From contig NZ_PJBF01000057.1 of the NCBI RefSeq assembly GCF_002836505.1, positions 1-64,000 of the forward strand: 64,000 nt of DNA, read 5' to 3'. A program made the translations under genes and the position numbers. The notes beneath the pieces were generated by a model that saw only the letters and a list, made by a program, of their open reading frames with translations, did no database searches and had not been told where the DNA came from. The DNA comes from Psychrobacter sp. Choline-02u-9 (GTDB taxonomy: Bacteria; Pseudomonadota; Gammaproteobacteria; Pseudomonadales; Moraxellaceae). Below are positions 15,032 through 23,566 of the stretch, one piece after another. Positions within the stretch are counted from its first letter, which is position 1. Every line of letters starts with the position of its first letter.

Positions 15032-17203
15032 ATGTCCCTTAAGAGCGCAGAAAAGTCTCCGTCATTAACGCAAAATAAATCGTCGAAAAAATCTTATCTG
15101 TTGGCGTTCGCTTTCAGCGCGGGCTCATTATTGACAGGGCTAGGAGCTACTGGGCTGACGGTTGCGCCAGTGGCATCGCAAGCGGCAGGATTGGGCGATT
15201 TATTTAGCAGTGATAAAAGCGCGACCCAACCGAAATTTTTGCCCGTTAACGAAGCGTTTCAAGTTAGCAGTAGCAGCAAACCGACCAATAATGGCACGCG
15301 CTTAGCCATTAACTTTGACATTACGCCTGAGCACTATGTTTATAGAGGCCAAATTAAGCTAACGTTACCTGCTGGCGTGAGCGCTGCACCTTTTACCTTT
15401 AGCCAAAAGCCAGTCTCCATTGATGATCCAACCTTTGGGCAAGTATTGGTCTTTGACCAAGCCAATATGGTTGCTAGCACTATATTGAGTAGTAGTAATG
15501 GTAAGGTGATAAATAATGCCGCCGTGACGATAGGTTGGCAAGGCTGTGCCAAAGCGGGTCTATGCTATCCACCGGAGAAAATAAAAACCACAGTCAATAT
15601 TGCTGCTGCGTCACAATCGGCAGCCAATAGCTCAAGTAGCACTGCTACAGATTCTGCGAGCAATAATAGCAATGCAGAAACTGCGCAAGCCTCTACAGAG
15701 GCGACAGTTACCAATAATATTGCTACAGAGCAAACTACGCCAGATGACGAGGTGATTGATTATGCCTTGTTAGATGACGAAGCGTTAGATACAGAGCTTG
15801 GTGCGACCAATACCATCTCTGGTGCCGATGAAGAAGCTGTAGGCGATAATGTTACAAGTGAAGCAGCGAACAATGACGCTGTCATAAATAATGCTGCTGC
15901 AACAAACAATACCGTTGTTGGCGATAATGCGATTGATAGCGACCCTTTTGGCTTAGCCTCGCATCCGTGGTTGGCATTGGTGTTATTATTTTTGGCAGGG
16001 TTGGGCTTAGCATTGACGCCGTGCGTGTTACCGATGCTACCGATTGTTGCCAATATCGTCGCGCGTGAAGACAATCCAACGGTAAAACGCGGTGTTATTT
16101 TAACGACCAGCTACGCTATTGGTGTTGCTATCGCTTATGGTATTTTAGGTGCGGTCATTGCTATATTTGGTGAATCGTTAGGCATTATCGGTTGGCTACA
16201 AAACCCGATTATACTAATTGCCTTTGCCATCGTTTTTGTCTTATTAGCCCTTTATATGTTGGGCGTATTTAGCATTCGTCTGCCAAGATTCATCAGTAGT
16301 AAAATGCAGGGTCTAAGCCAAGCGGGGGATAGCAAGCTTGGTAGTACGGGCGGCAGTTTAATTGCGGGATTCTTATCGGCGCTCGTGGTATCGCCTTGTG
16401 TTTCGGCACCCTTATTTGGGGCGCTGCTTGCTGTATCAACGATTGGAAGTCCATTACTTGGCTTTGCGGCTTTATTTATGCTCGGTTTTGGTTTATCAGC
16501 GCCGCTTATTTTAATCGGCGCGACCCAAGGTAAAATCATGCCAAAAGCGGGTGAGTGGATGAACTGGGTCAAGCAGGGCTTTGCTTTGTTGCTTTTTGCC
16601 GTGGCATTGTTATTAATTGAACGCGTCTTTATCTCGCCTGTGATGCTGATGGTTTGGGCGCTGTGGTTTATGGTCGTGGCGATGTGGGCGTGGAGCTGGC
16701 TAGGCAAAGGTCGGATGCTGACCCAAGCGCTAGGCTTAATCGCTGGTATTTGGGCGACGTGTTTAATCGTCGGCGCCGCATTGGGCAATGACGACAGCTT
16801 GCATCCGCTTGCCTCCCTAACTGCGGTTCCGGTGCTGCAGACAACTGCTGGTCAACCAGCCACCAGTAATGCAACCGATAAGACGGTCACGACGCTGGCT
16901 GAGTTAGATGCCATTGTCGCCGCCAATCCTAAAGTGCTGGTCGATGTCACCGCCGAATGGTGTATTGCATGCCGGACTATGGAGAAAAACTTATTTCATA
17001 ATCGCCCTGCGCAAATGCAAGATTGGCAATTGGTCAGACTTGATATCACGGAGACTACGGCTGATTCAAAAGCAATCTTAGCGCGTTATAAACTATTTGG
17101 TCCGCCAGCATTGCTGTATTATCAAGACGGGCAATTGGTCAATCAGCAAGTGGGTGAAATCGGGCGCGCAGCGTTTGAGCAAACCTTAACCGCGCTAAAT
17201 TAA
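15032..17203 (+). CDS. dsbD: DsbD thiol:disulfide interchange protein
   Basis: A 723-residue inner-membrane protein that carries electrons from cytoplasmic thioredoxin to periplasmic DsbC/CcmG-type proteins. After a long signal region come three parts. The N-terminal domain has WQGCAKAGLCYPP (Cys about 171 and 177). The eight-helix part has LTPCVLPMLP (about 331) and VVSPCVSAPL (about 455). The C-terminal thioredoxin domain has EWCIACR (about 644 and 647). Residues about 190-300 form an Ala/Asn/Thr-rich, acidic low-complexity linker, longer than in E. coli. The gene lies between an IS982 remnant and a complete IS982 in opposite orientation, so it may have moved with them. AGGTAG precedes the ATG. 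Confidence 0.93.
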   Translation: MSLKSAEKSPSLTQNKSSKKSYLLAFAFSAGSLLTGLGATGLTVAPVASQAAGLGDLFSSDKSATQPKFLPVNEAFQVSSSSKPTNNGTRLAINFDITPEHYVYRGQIKLTLPAGVSAAPFTFSQKPVSIDDPTFGQVLVFDQANMVASTILSSSNGKVINNAAVTIGWQGCAKAGLCYPPEKIKTTVNIAAASQSAANSSSSTATDSASNNSNAETAQASTEATVTNNIATEQTTPDDEVIDYALLDDEALDTELGATNTISGADEEAVGDNVTSEAANNDAVINNAAATNNTVVGDNAIDSDPFGLASHPWLALVLLFLAGLGLALTPCVLPMLPIVANIVAREDNPTVKRGVILTTSYAIGVAIAYGILGAVIAIFGESLGIIGWLQNPIILIAFAIVFVLLALYMLGVFSIRLPRFISSKMQGLSQAGDSKLGSTGGSLIAGFLSALVVSPCVSAPLFGALLAVSTIGSPLLGFAALFMLGFGLSAPLILIGATQGKIMPKAGEWMNWVKQGFALLLFAVALLLIERVFISPVMLMVWALWFMVVAMWAWSWLGKGRMLTQALGLIAGIWATCLIVGAALGNDDSLHPLASLTAVPVLQTTAGQPATSNATDKTVTTLAELDAIVAANPKVLVDVTAEWCIACRTMEKNLFHNRPAQMQDWQLVRLDITETTADSKAILARYKLFGPPALLYYQDGQLVNQQVGEIGRAAFEQTLTALN

Positions 17204-17251
17204 TCGTTTAAATGTAGATAAATTCCACATCATTTCTACCCATTAAAAAGC

Positions 17252-17285
17252 CAACGTCCTTTGATAATAGGACGTTGTCTTTTTC
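17252..17285 (+). terminator. Rho-independent terminator of dsbD
   Basis: CAACGTCCT and AGGACGTTG form a perfect 9-bp stem with an 8-nt loop, followed by TCTTTTTC. It lies 48 bp after the dsbD stop. Confidence 0.85.
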
Positions 17286-17364
17286 AATCTTACTAAATAG
17301 CCTTTTTAATATAGACGCTAAATCCTTGGTTTAACGTTATTTATTACTATTCATTTAACTACTT

Positions 17365-18392
17365 AACCCCAGTTCGGGATAAGCCACATTGTAACTCATT
17401 GATACTATTTACAATGTGGCTACCTGTCCCTGCTGAGGCATGTTTTTGATGGTGGGCTTATAGGGAAACCAGCAATAAGCAATTAAACCTGACAGCAAGT
17501 TTGTGATAAACCCCGTGACACTACGATGGCGTGAGTGTTCGATTTGGCACAAGTTTTTAAGCTCCCCAAACACCGTTTCAACCAAAGAGCGATGATTGAG
17601 TAGTGCCTCATCCATAGGCTCAAGTAATTGGGGTTTCATATTACGCCGAAGTTTGGTTATCAACGTGGTATCATTGTGTTTTGTGAGCCACTCGTTTAGG
17701 GCTTTACTGATATAGCCTCTATCCCCAAACACCTTGCCAAACACAGGCGTTGCCATATCCTTAACAGGCACTCTGTCATCCGTATTACCCGCAGTGACTT
17801 TAACAGATACAAGCTCGCCCTTATGATTGATAATGGCATGCAGCTTAAAGCCGTAAAACCAGCCCATACTACCTTTACCTCTTTGCGCCATACTCTCAAA
17901 GACTTTGTGACGGTAGATACGCTTGTTATGACAAACTGCTATCTTGGTTGAATCAATATAGCTGATACCCGTACAGTCGCCCATCATGCTTTGCAAGTAG
18001 CTGCACAGTGGTATGATACTGCGCGGTATAAGCTCTATAAATCGCGAGTAGCTCGGCAGATTTGGAAACTCCCGTTTCATCATGCCAAGCATGTGATGGT
18101 AGTAAAACGCCTTAAACTGTCGATAACGTAATTGATGAAACAGTATCAAGATGGTCATAATCTCTGCTACACTTATCTGGCATGCTCTTAACCTTTGGTG
18201 TCCCGTTGCGATTAAATGAGCGTCAAACTCAGGTTTGAATTGCTGATAAAAGTCGTCAATATGGCAGTATAGTTCGGTTAGGTTGTCCATGTAAGAAGTC
18301 CTTGTTGTGAAGTTTGTCTTGGTAAACTCACTTTAGCAACTTCGGACTTCTTTTTTTATCTTTTTTTTGAGCCCTTATCCCGAACTGGGGTT
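17365..18392 (-). mobile_element. Complete IS982-family element
   Basis: Inverted repeats AACCCCAGTTCGGGATAAG (17365-17383) and CTTATCCCGAACTGGGGTT (18374-18392) enclose one intact transposase. The length is about 1.03 kb, normal for the family. No convincing target duplication is visible (ACTTA on the left, ATTTA on the right). Together with the remnant at 14700-14962 it brackets dsbD. Its right end sits only 70 bp before the start of the CDF transporter. Confidence 0.9.
17409..18290 (-). CDS. IS982-family transposase
   Basis: A 293-residue DDE transposase. Visible blocks: ISYIDSTKIAVCHNKR (first Asp), GWFYGFKLHAIINHKGELV, VFGDRGYIS (second Asp) and HRSLVETVFGELKNLCQIEHSRHRS (Glu), matching IS982. 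Full length and uninterrupted, so probably active. Confidence 0.93.
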   Translation of the reverse strand: MDNLTELYCHIDDFYQQFKPEFDAHLIATGHQRLRACQISVAEIMTILILFHQLRYRQFKAFYYHHMLGMMKREFPNLPSYSRFIELIPRSIIPLCSYLQSMMGDCTGISYIDSTKIAVCHNKRIYRHKVFESMAQRGKGSMGWFYGFKLHAIINHKGELVSVKVTAGNTDDRVPVKDMATPVFGKVFGDRGYISKALNEWLTKHNDTTLITKLRRNMKPQLLEPMDEALLNHRSLVETVFGELKNLCQIEHSRHRSVTGFITNLLSGLIAYCWFPYKPTIKNMPQQGQVATL

Positions 18393-18462
18393 ATTTATCA
18401 ATTTCTCAGCCTGTTTTTTTTCAGCCTACTTTTTGAACCACCACCCGGATATAAATGTAACT

Positions 18463-19296
18463 ATGAATAAAACAACTTTTAAAATATCGAAGATGGACTG
18501 CCCTTCGGAGGAAAACCTAATCCGAATGAAATTAGAGGGCCACTCGAATATTGAACATCTTGAGTTCGACATTCCTAACCGTCAATTAACTGTGTTTCAT
18601 CATGACAATATAGAAGGGATAGAGACTGCTATTCATGACCTAAAATTAGGAGACACCCTACTCTCGACCGAAACCATTGACCCCTCTGATCCCAACAATA
18701 ATTTTAAAATTGATGCTGACTCTAGTCACAAAAAAGATGCTGAGCAAAGAAAGCTACTATGGATAGTGCTGGTCATTAACTTTGCTTTCTTTATTATTGA
18801 AATGAGCACGGGACTGATTTCTCGTTCGATGGGGTTGGTCGCCGACAGCTTAGATATGTTAGCAGATAGCTTCGTGTACGGAATTAGCTTATTTGCGGTC
18901 GGTGGAACGGTCATTAAGAAAAAACGGATTGCTAGAATTGCCGGATATTTTCAAATTACGCTAGCGATTCTTGGTTTTTTAGAAGTACTAAGACGTTTCT
19001 TTGGCAATGAGCAGTTACCTGACTTTTCTACCATGATAGTCATATCGATTCTTGCGCTAATTGCAAACTTGATTTGCCTCTATTTACTACAAAAATCGAA
19101 AAGCAAAGAAGAAGAAGCCCATATGCAAGCCAGTATGATTTTCACTTCAAACGATGTGATTATCAATTTAGGGGTAATTGTTGCAGGGATTTTGGTTAAT
19201 TGGTTACACTCTAGTACGCCTGATTTGATTATTGGTAGCATCGTATTTGCTTTAGTTATTCAGGGCGCCTTTAGAATATTGAAGTTGAGTAAGTAG
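18463..19296 (+). CDS. HMA-domain cation diffusion facilitator
   Basis: A 277-residue metal exporter. Residues 1-65 form an HMA-like domain (TFKISKMDCPSEENLIRMKL, one cysteine instead of the usual CxxC). A CDF-type membrane part follows from about 95, with NFAFFIIEMSTGLISRSMGLVADSLDMLADS (metal-site DS-D-AD) and FTSNDVIINLGVIVAG. The frame is open upstream into the IS982 end, but the ATG at 18463 gives the proper HMA start. Proteins of this type occur with lspA and MerR/CadR-type regulators in zinc/cadmium modules of Acinetobacter. Here IS982 may have replaced the promoter. The metal is not determined. Confidence 0.8.
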   Translation: MNKTTFKISKMDCPSEENLIRMKLEGHSNIEHLEFDIPNRQLTVFHHDNIEGIETAIHDLKLGDTLLSTETIDPSDPNNNFKIDADSSHKKDAEQRKLLWIVLVINFAFFIIEMSTGLISRSMGLVADSLDMLADSFVYGISLFAVGGTVIKKKRIARIAGYFQITLAILGFLEVLRRFFGNEQLPDFSTMIVISILALIANLICLYLLQKSKSKEEEAHMQASMIFTSNDVIINLGVIVAGILVNWLHSSTPDLIIGSIVFALVIQGAFRILKLSK

Positions 19297-19468
19297 CTTA
19301 ATTAAACCGCTAAGTGTAAAGTAACTGGGTTTGAAGCAAATAAACATCATAAGGATATGAGACCTCAAGCAATGATTGAACAAACTTTAAATCTAGTCAC
19401 CACCAAAGACCATCAGCAAGTTGCCGTTTGGCGAATAATAGATGATGAAGTCTTTGATAAGAATCTGG

Positions 19469-19536
19469 GAGACCTTCCTAAATTTTGTGTAAGTATTTAA
19501 TCTAAACGTCAGTTACACAGAATCTGGGATGGTCTC
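19469..19536. repeat. 68-bp mini-element with IS256-like terminal inverted repeats
   Basis: Two 24-bp ends (19469-19492 and 19513-19536) are inverted copies with 4 mismatches, both starting GAGACC and running inward to TGTGTAA, with 20 nt between. Such ends (…TGTGTAA) are typical of IS256-family elements, so this looks like an extreme internal deletion or a MITE. No target duplication is seen. Confidence 0.5.
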
Positions 19537-19682
19537 TTCAAGTCCTCACTAGCGCACCGATCATAGATAGAATATCTATGGTAAGTACATCATGAAGTAC
19601 ACTGTGGCTATCTCAGCAAGTTGAAACCTTAATATCATTAGCTCACAGCCAAAGATTCAAGTCCTCACTAGGGAACCGCGCA
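19537..19682. repeat. Direct repeats of the AAGTCCTCACTAG motif, copies 2 and 3
   Basis: TTCAAGTCCTCACTAG occurs at 19537-19552 and again at 19656-19671, 119 bp apart. The similarity continues into CGCACCG and GGAACCG. Copy 1 lies in inverted orientation at 2851-2863. The first copy begins directly at the end of the mini-element. Confidence 0.6.
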
Positions 19683-19683
19683 T

Positions 19684-19712
19684 TCTGCGCATAAAGCTGC
19701 ATTATGGTAAAT
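19684..19712 (+). other. dif/pdif-like XerC-XerD site candidate
   Basis: TCTGCGCATAA (19684-19694), 7-nt spacer AGCTGCA, TTATGGTAAAT (19702-19712). The arms agree with E. coli dif (GGTGCGCATAA and TTATGTTAAAT) at 9 of 11 and 10 of 11 positions. The spacer is one longer than the usual 6, which weakens the case. It lies 14 bp after the third AAGTCCTCACTAG repeat. Confidence 0.4.
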
Positions 19713-19925
19713 GGTTTTAGATAGAATGATTCGGTTTCATTGGATCCATTGGGGCATAGCCTGTTGATAAGTTATTAAGACAATTAGTTGTTACGAACAG
19801 GTTTGTACAATTGAGCCTTGAAACTTTATAATGCTCAATGAAATCATGAGGTAAAATGTGTTGTGATCACGGGCAATAAGAAATTACCTCACGAGAAAAG
19901 TATACAGTCCAATTAAGGTTATTGA

Positions 19926-20777
19926 ATGAAACAATATCTAGATTTATGTCAACGTATAGTTGATGAGGGTGTATGGGTCGAGAATGAACGGACTGGAAAA
20001 CGCTGCTTAACCGTTATTAATGCTGATTTAAACTACAATGTAGGAGCTAATGAGTTTCCCTTAGTAACTACTCGAAAGAGTTATTGGAAAGCAGCTATCG
20101 CAGAATTATTAGGGTATCTACGTGGTTATGATAGCGCAGCTCAGTTTCGAGCTATTGGATGTAATACATGGAACGCTAATGCCAATGAAAATGAAGCTTG
20201 GTTAGCTAATCCTTATCGTAAAGGTGAGGATGATATGGGCCGAGTATATGGTGTACAGGGCCGCAGGTGGCGTAATTCAGTAGGAGAGGAGTTTGACCAG
20301 CTTCGTAAGATTTATGATAACTTGCGGAACGGTATTGATGATCGAGGTGAAATCCTAACTTTCTATAATCCAGGTGAGTTTCATATGGGATGTTTACGTC
20401 CTTGTATGCATACTCATACATTTTCGTTGTTAGGTGGCAAGCTTTATTTGACTTCATCACAACGTTCCTGTGATGTGCCATTAGGTCAAAATTTCAATCA
20501 AGTCCAGGTTTTTACTTTATTGGCTTTAATGGCTCAAATTACGGGGCATGAGGCTGGAAAAGCTTATCACAAGATTGTAAATGCACATATATATGAAGAC
20601 CAATTAGAGTTAATGCGTGATGTGCAATTAAAACGCGAACCGTATCCAGCCCCTAAACTTCACATTAACCCTGAAATTAAGTCTCTCGAAGATATTGAGA
20701 CATGGGTAACATTGGACGATTTTGAAGTGGAAGGGTATCAGTATCATGAGTCTATCGCGTATCCATTCTCAGTTTGA
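19926..20777 (+). CDS. thyA: Thymidylate synthase, complete island-borne copy
   Basis: A 283-residue enzyme making dTMP from dUMP with methylene-tetrahydrofolate. The catalytic cysteine is Cys160 ([10 protein letters not shown]), followed by the phosphate-binding QRS (179-181) and the Asn191 (QNFN) that marks dUMP rather than dCMP use. It ends YPFSV. The sequence type ([32 protein letters not shown]) is the long form known from Vibrio, Pseudoalteromonas and Shewanella. It differs strongly from the resident ThyA remnant at 27345-27935. It sits beside the recombinase operon, convergent with it, and probably replaces the broken resident gene. AAGGTT precedes the ATG. Confidence 0.93.
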   Translation: MKQYLDLCQRIVDEGVWVENERTGKRCLTVINADLNYNVGANEFPLVTTRKSYWKAAIAELLGYLRGYDSAAQFRAIGCNTWNANANENEAWLANPYRKGEDDMGRVYGVQGRRWRNSVGEEFDQLRKIYDNLRNGIDDRGEILTFYNPGEFHMGCLRPCMHTHTFSLLGGKLYLTSSQRSCDVPLGQNFNQVQVFTLLALMAQITGHEAGKAYHKIVNAHIYEDQLELMRDVQLKREPYPAPKLHINPEIKSLEDIETWVTLDDFEVEGYQYHESIAYPFSV

Positions 20778-20948
20778 TACAAATATAAATTAAAAGTTAA
20801 GAAAGATGATAAATTTCTGTTAGGCATAAAGTATTAATATATGTGATTTATGCTATAAGGTATATATTTGTTAGCTAAGCTCTTGCTAGCTTTTAAGTAC
20901 AAGGAAATTAAGTTTATACTTTTTATAGCATAGGTAGTTTTCGATAGA

Positions 20949-21461
20949 TTAGTGCATCAGCTGGTTCGGTGTTGCATCTTTTAAAGCTAACATTTGTCTC
21001 AGTTTTTTAATCTCCTGTCTAGCTTCTAATAACGACCTTTTATCTGTATCAGATTGTGTTTTATAATAATCTCGTGACTCTTTCATTTTTTGTAACCGTT
21101 TATCTGAGTGTTGAGTGACTCTTTTTATATCTTGATATTCATTAAACCAGTAGATAACCTCATTTTGTGCTTGAATCATTTTTGCTTCAAGCGCATTCTT
21201 AACATCAGCGTTATCTATAGCTTTTTTTTCTTTACGCGATTTCTCTTCAGCTTTTCTGATATCTTTGATCTGATTTAGCTTTTGGACAGGCCAACCACGG
21301 TTTGTAATAGTATTTCGATGAATACCAGTCATCTTCGAAAGTTGCGCTATAGTGGGTTTTAGTTTTTTATTATTTTCAAGATCTATTAGGGCAATATTTA
21401 GAGCAGAAGTTATTGCTTCATAGTCGTCATTATTTTTTTGATCATAAGCTTCATTACTCAT
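20949..21461 (-). CDS. ginD: GinD-like small HTH/coiled-coil recombination protein
   Basis: A 170-residue last gene of the recombinase operon; its ATG overlaps the ginC stop by 4 bp. Residues about 30-60 hold an HTH-like segment (LKPTIAQLSKMTGIHRNTITNRGWPVQKLNQI). Residues about 65-160 form a long, charged coiled coil (EEKSRKEKK...ARQEIKKLRQML). It resembles TnpC of Tn554-type elements and GinD of GInt islands, which are needed for recombination next to the three recombinases but have no catalytic motif. A DNA-binding accessory role is inferred. Family recall is from layout as much as sequence. Confidence 0.65.
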   Translation of the reverse strand: MSNEAYDQKNNDDYEAITSALNIALIDLENNKKLKPTIAQLSKMTGIHRNTITNRGWPVQKLNQIKDIRKAEEKSRKEKKAIDNADVKNALEAKMIQAQNEVIYWFNEYQDIKRVTQHSDKRLQKMKESRDYYKTQSDTDKRSLLEARQEIKKLRQMLALKDATPNQLMH

Positions 21462-23566
21462 AGTTCGATTGCCTCACCAAGATTTTCCAATACCATTTTG
21501 GCCTCGTTCATTGCTGATAGAATTTGCTCTCGATTGTCTGAATATTCTGGTTTATTGAGGTTGGTTTTATTTAACATGTAAACTTCACGCCATTTAGGAG
21601 CATGCTTAGTAGTTACAACGGCTTGTTTGCATCGAGCTGGGTTACAACGCAGTGAACCAATACATGGTAGGCTTGAGTCATACTCTTCTGCTCTACCACC
21701 ATAGCAAAGCCCTTGTCCCATATAGACCATGGCAACCCCTTGATCTACCATAGCCTCATAAATCTCATCCTCTGTGTATCCTTCAGCCATATATCCACTA
21801 AACGTCTTGATCAGACCTTTTTTATGCTCACTCGCTTTACCACCATAATATGTACCATTTGGATTATGGGCAGTTTTAATAGCATCTAATTCAGCTGCTC
21901 GGCGCAGTGATTTCGTATCACCTTTTCGGTTGCCGTCTTTTGACAGCATCTCACCTATATCACCGTAGCCTAACGTAACTGACGAGGTGGCGCCAGTAGA
22001 TGTGTACTTAGAGATGCTCTCTACAAAATGTTTCAATTGAAACGATATAAGAGGCAATCCAACTTCAGCCTTAAACAATTGATATGTTAATGTGTGTCTT
22101 AACATATATGGATTGAATTTTAGTTCTTTAGCAACTTTTTCGCCTAAGAGTTGGCTAATAAAGTTATTCATTTGATACACGATACCAGTACTAGTCATTG
22201 ACTGGGGGGAGTTATCAGGTTTAACAGTATCTACATTAGAAATTAAGTAGGGCGACGCCTTAATTTTTGAGATATACGAAGCTGCTAATACTGCATCCTT
22301 AACAATTGGTATAGCTACCCATCTGTCGTCAAACAAACCTGTACTAACTTCATCTTTATGCTTTTTGACCGTACTTTCAATCAGCCAGACGGAGTCACTT
22401 TGAATTAAGCACGAACAATCCTGAACTCTTATTTCTGATAGTTCAGATGGTCTCATACCTGTATATTGACCCACTAAATACGCGCAGGCATACGCTACGA
22501 GGTTAAAGTATTCTCTAAGATTATCTAACTTGTAACCACGTTTTTTCAATGCGTTACGTAAAGTTCGTCCACCCATGACACTAGAGTCTTTTTTGAGCAT
22601 CCAATCATAGGGTTCAATTATGTTTGTAATGAAACTTGAAGGATAGCCTTTAGTTCCTAATCTCATAGCAATATAAGCATTTAAAATTTCGTGGGTTACT
22701 CCTTCTTCGTTTGCCCATGAAACGTGGTTGCTTGTATTAAATCTTTCTAAGGAGTTAGGATCTGATATCTTTGCTGAAGCTCCTGTAGCGTTTAAAAAGT
22801 CCACTATGATAAAGGAAGCCATTTTCGAGAGAGATTCAAATACCAGATCTGGCAGTACTTGTTCTTTTTTCGAAGTATTAGTATTAGCAAGTTTCTTCCA
22901 TTTCAGGCTATTTAACTCTACATAAGCGATAGGTTTTTCAAATACATACTTGACAGAAGCCGGGCTGCGTAGATATTTGAAAAATTTATCTAGCTCCACA
23001 CCTTTTACGCGATCATAGTTTTCAGCAGCTTTGGAATACAGTTCGGGTGTTATATCGGAGAGTGTTCTGATTTTTTCCTGAACAAACTCATAGCCTAGCT
23101 CATGAGATGCCTGTTTAAATATTTCATTAATAAACGTTAATCCATTTTCAAAAATTGTAATTAAAGAGTTTGCTTTTAAGACTTTTTTTGTTCGACTTTG
23201 GCCTTCCTTACTTTGAAGCTTGAAAATCGAATTGTTTAGCAAGGCCAACTCGAATATGATTTTTATTTCTATTAAAACGAATCTTGGGATATCTGTATAC
23301 TTTGAAAAACTAATGCGGAGCTTTGCGCCCTGAACATTTCGTGCAGCATTAGGATAGTCGTCATTAAAGTCCCAAAAGTCGTCAGAAAACTTTGATAATT
23401 TCGATACAGGTTTGTCCATAAGGTACGTCACATACTCTATGTCATCTGTGTAATTATTTTGAAGGTGCTTCTTCTTTTGAACTGTAGCATGGTCTAGAGC
23501 ATCTAAAACATATAAACGATGTTCTGCAAAACCTGTTAATACATTCAGCTTTTTTTCATAGTCCAT
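21458..23566 (-). CDS. ginC: GinC-like large tyrosine recombinase
   Basis: A 702-residue protein with an integrase fold in the middle: box I Arg in QYTGMRPSELSEI (about residue 369), box II YMLRHTLTY (about 490), then ISFQLKHF. The catalytic tyrosine is less obvious (KYTSTG or LGYGDI near 510-525). The C-terminal about 100 residues are Cys-rich (GLCYGGR, LPCIGSLRCNPARCKQAV), probably a zinc site. The start ATG overlaps the ginB stop by one base. It is the third of three co-directional recombinases and should act with ginA, ginB and ginD in island integration and excision. Confidence 0.8.
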   Translation of the reverse strand: MDYEKKLNVLTGFAEHRLYVLDALDHATVQKKKHLQNNYTDDIEYVTYLMDKPVSKLSKFSDDFWDFNDDYPNAARNVQGAKLRISFSKYTDIPRFVLIEIKIIFELALLNNSIFKLQSKEGQSRTKKVLKANSLITIFENGLTFINEIFKQASHELGYEFVQEKIRTLSDITPELYSKAAENYDRVKGVELDKFFKYLRSPASVKYVFEKPIAYVELNSLKWKKLANTNTSKKEQVLPDLVFESLSKMASFIIVDFLNATGASAKISDPNSLERFNTSNHVSWANEEGVTHEILNAYIAMRLGTKGYPSSFITNIIEPYDWMLKKDSSVMGGRTLRNALKKRGYKLDNLREYFNLVAYACAYLVGQYTGMRPSELSEIRVQDCSCLIQSDSVWLIESTVKKHKDEVSTGLFDDRWVAIPIVKDAVLAASYISKIKASPYLISNVDTVKPDNSPQSMTSTGIVYQMNNFISQLLGEKVAKELKFNPYMLRHTLTYQLFKAEVGLPLISFQLKHFVESISKYTSTGATSSVTLGYGDIGEMLSKDGNRKGDTKSLRRAAELDAIKTAHNPNGTYYGGKASEHKKGLIKTFSGYMAEGYTEDEIYEAMVDQGVAMVYMGQGLCYGGRAEEYDSSLPCIGSLRCNPARCKQAVVTTKHAPKWREVYMLNKTNLNKPEYSDNREQILSAMNEAKMVLENLGEAIEL

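Larger units (their letters stand above)
19297..19925. other. Repeat-rich spacer before the island thyA
   Basis: Holds the mini-element (19469-19536), two direct repeats and the dif-like site. A 47-codon frame (19357-19500) runs into the mini-element and is unlikely to be a gene. The last 200 bp are AT-rich and should contain the thyA promoter. Confidence 0.4.

Noticed and set aside
19357-19500. 47-codon frame before the island thyA
   Set aside because: Has AAGG before an ATG, but the second half is the inverted repeat of the mini-element, so it is at best a remnant disrupted by that element.
19926-20777. dCMP hydroxymethylase of phage origin instead of thymidylate synthase
   Set aside because: The Asn that selects dUMP is kept (QNFN), where dCMP hydroxymethylases have Asp, and the rest matches long ThyA proteins.
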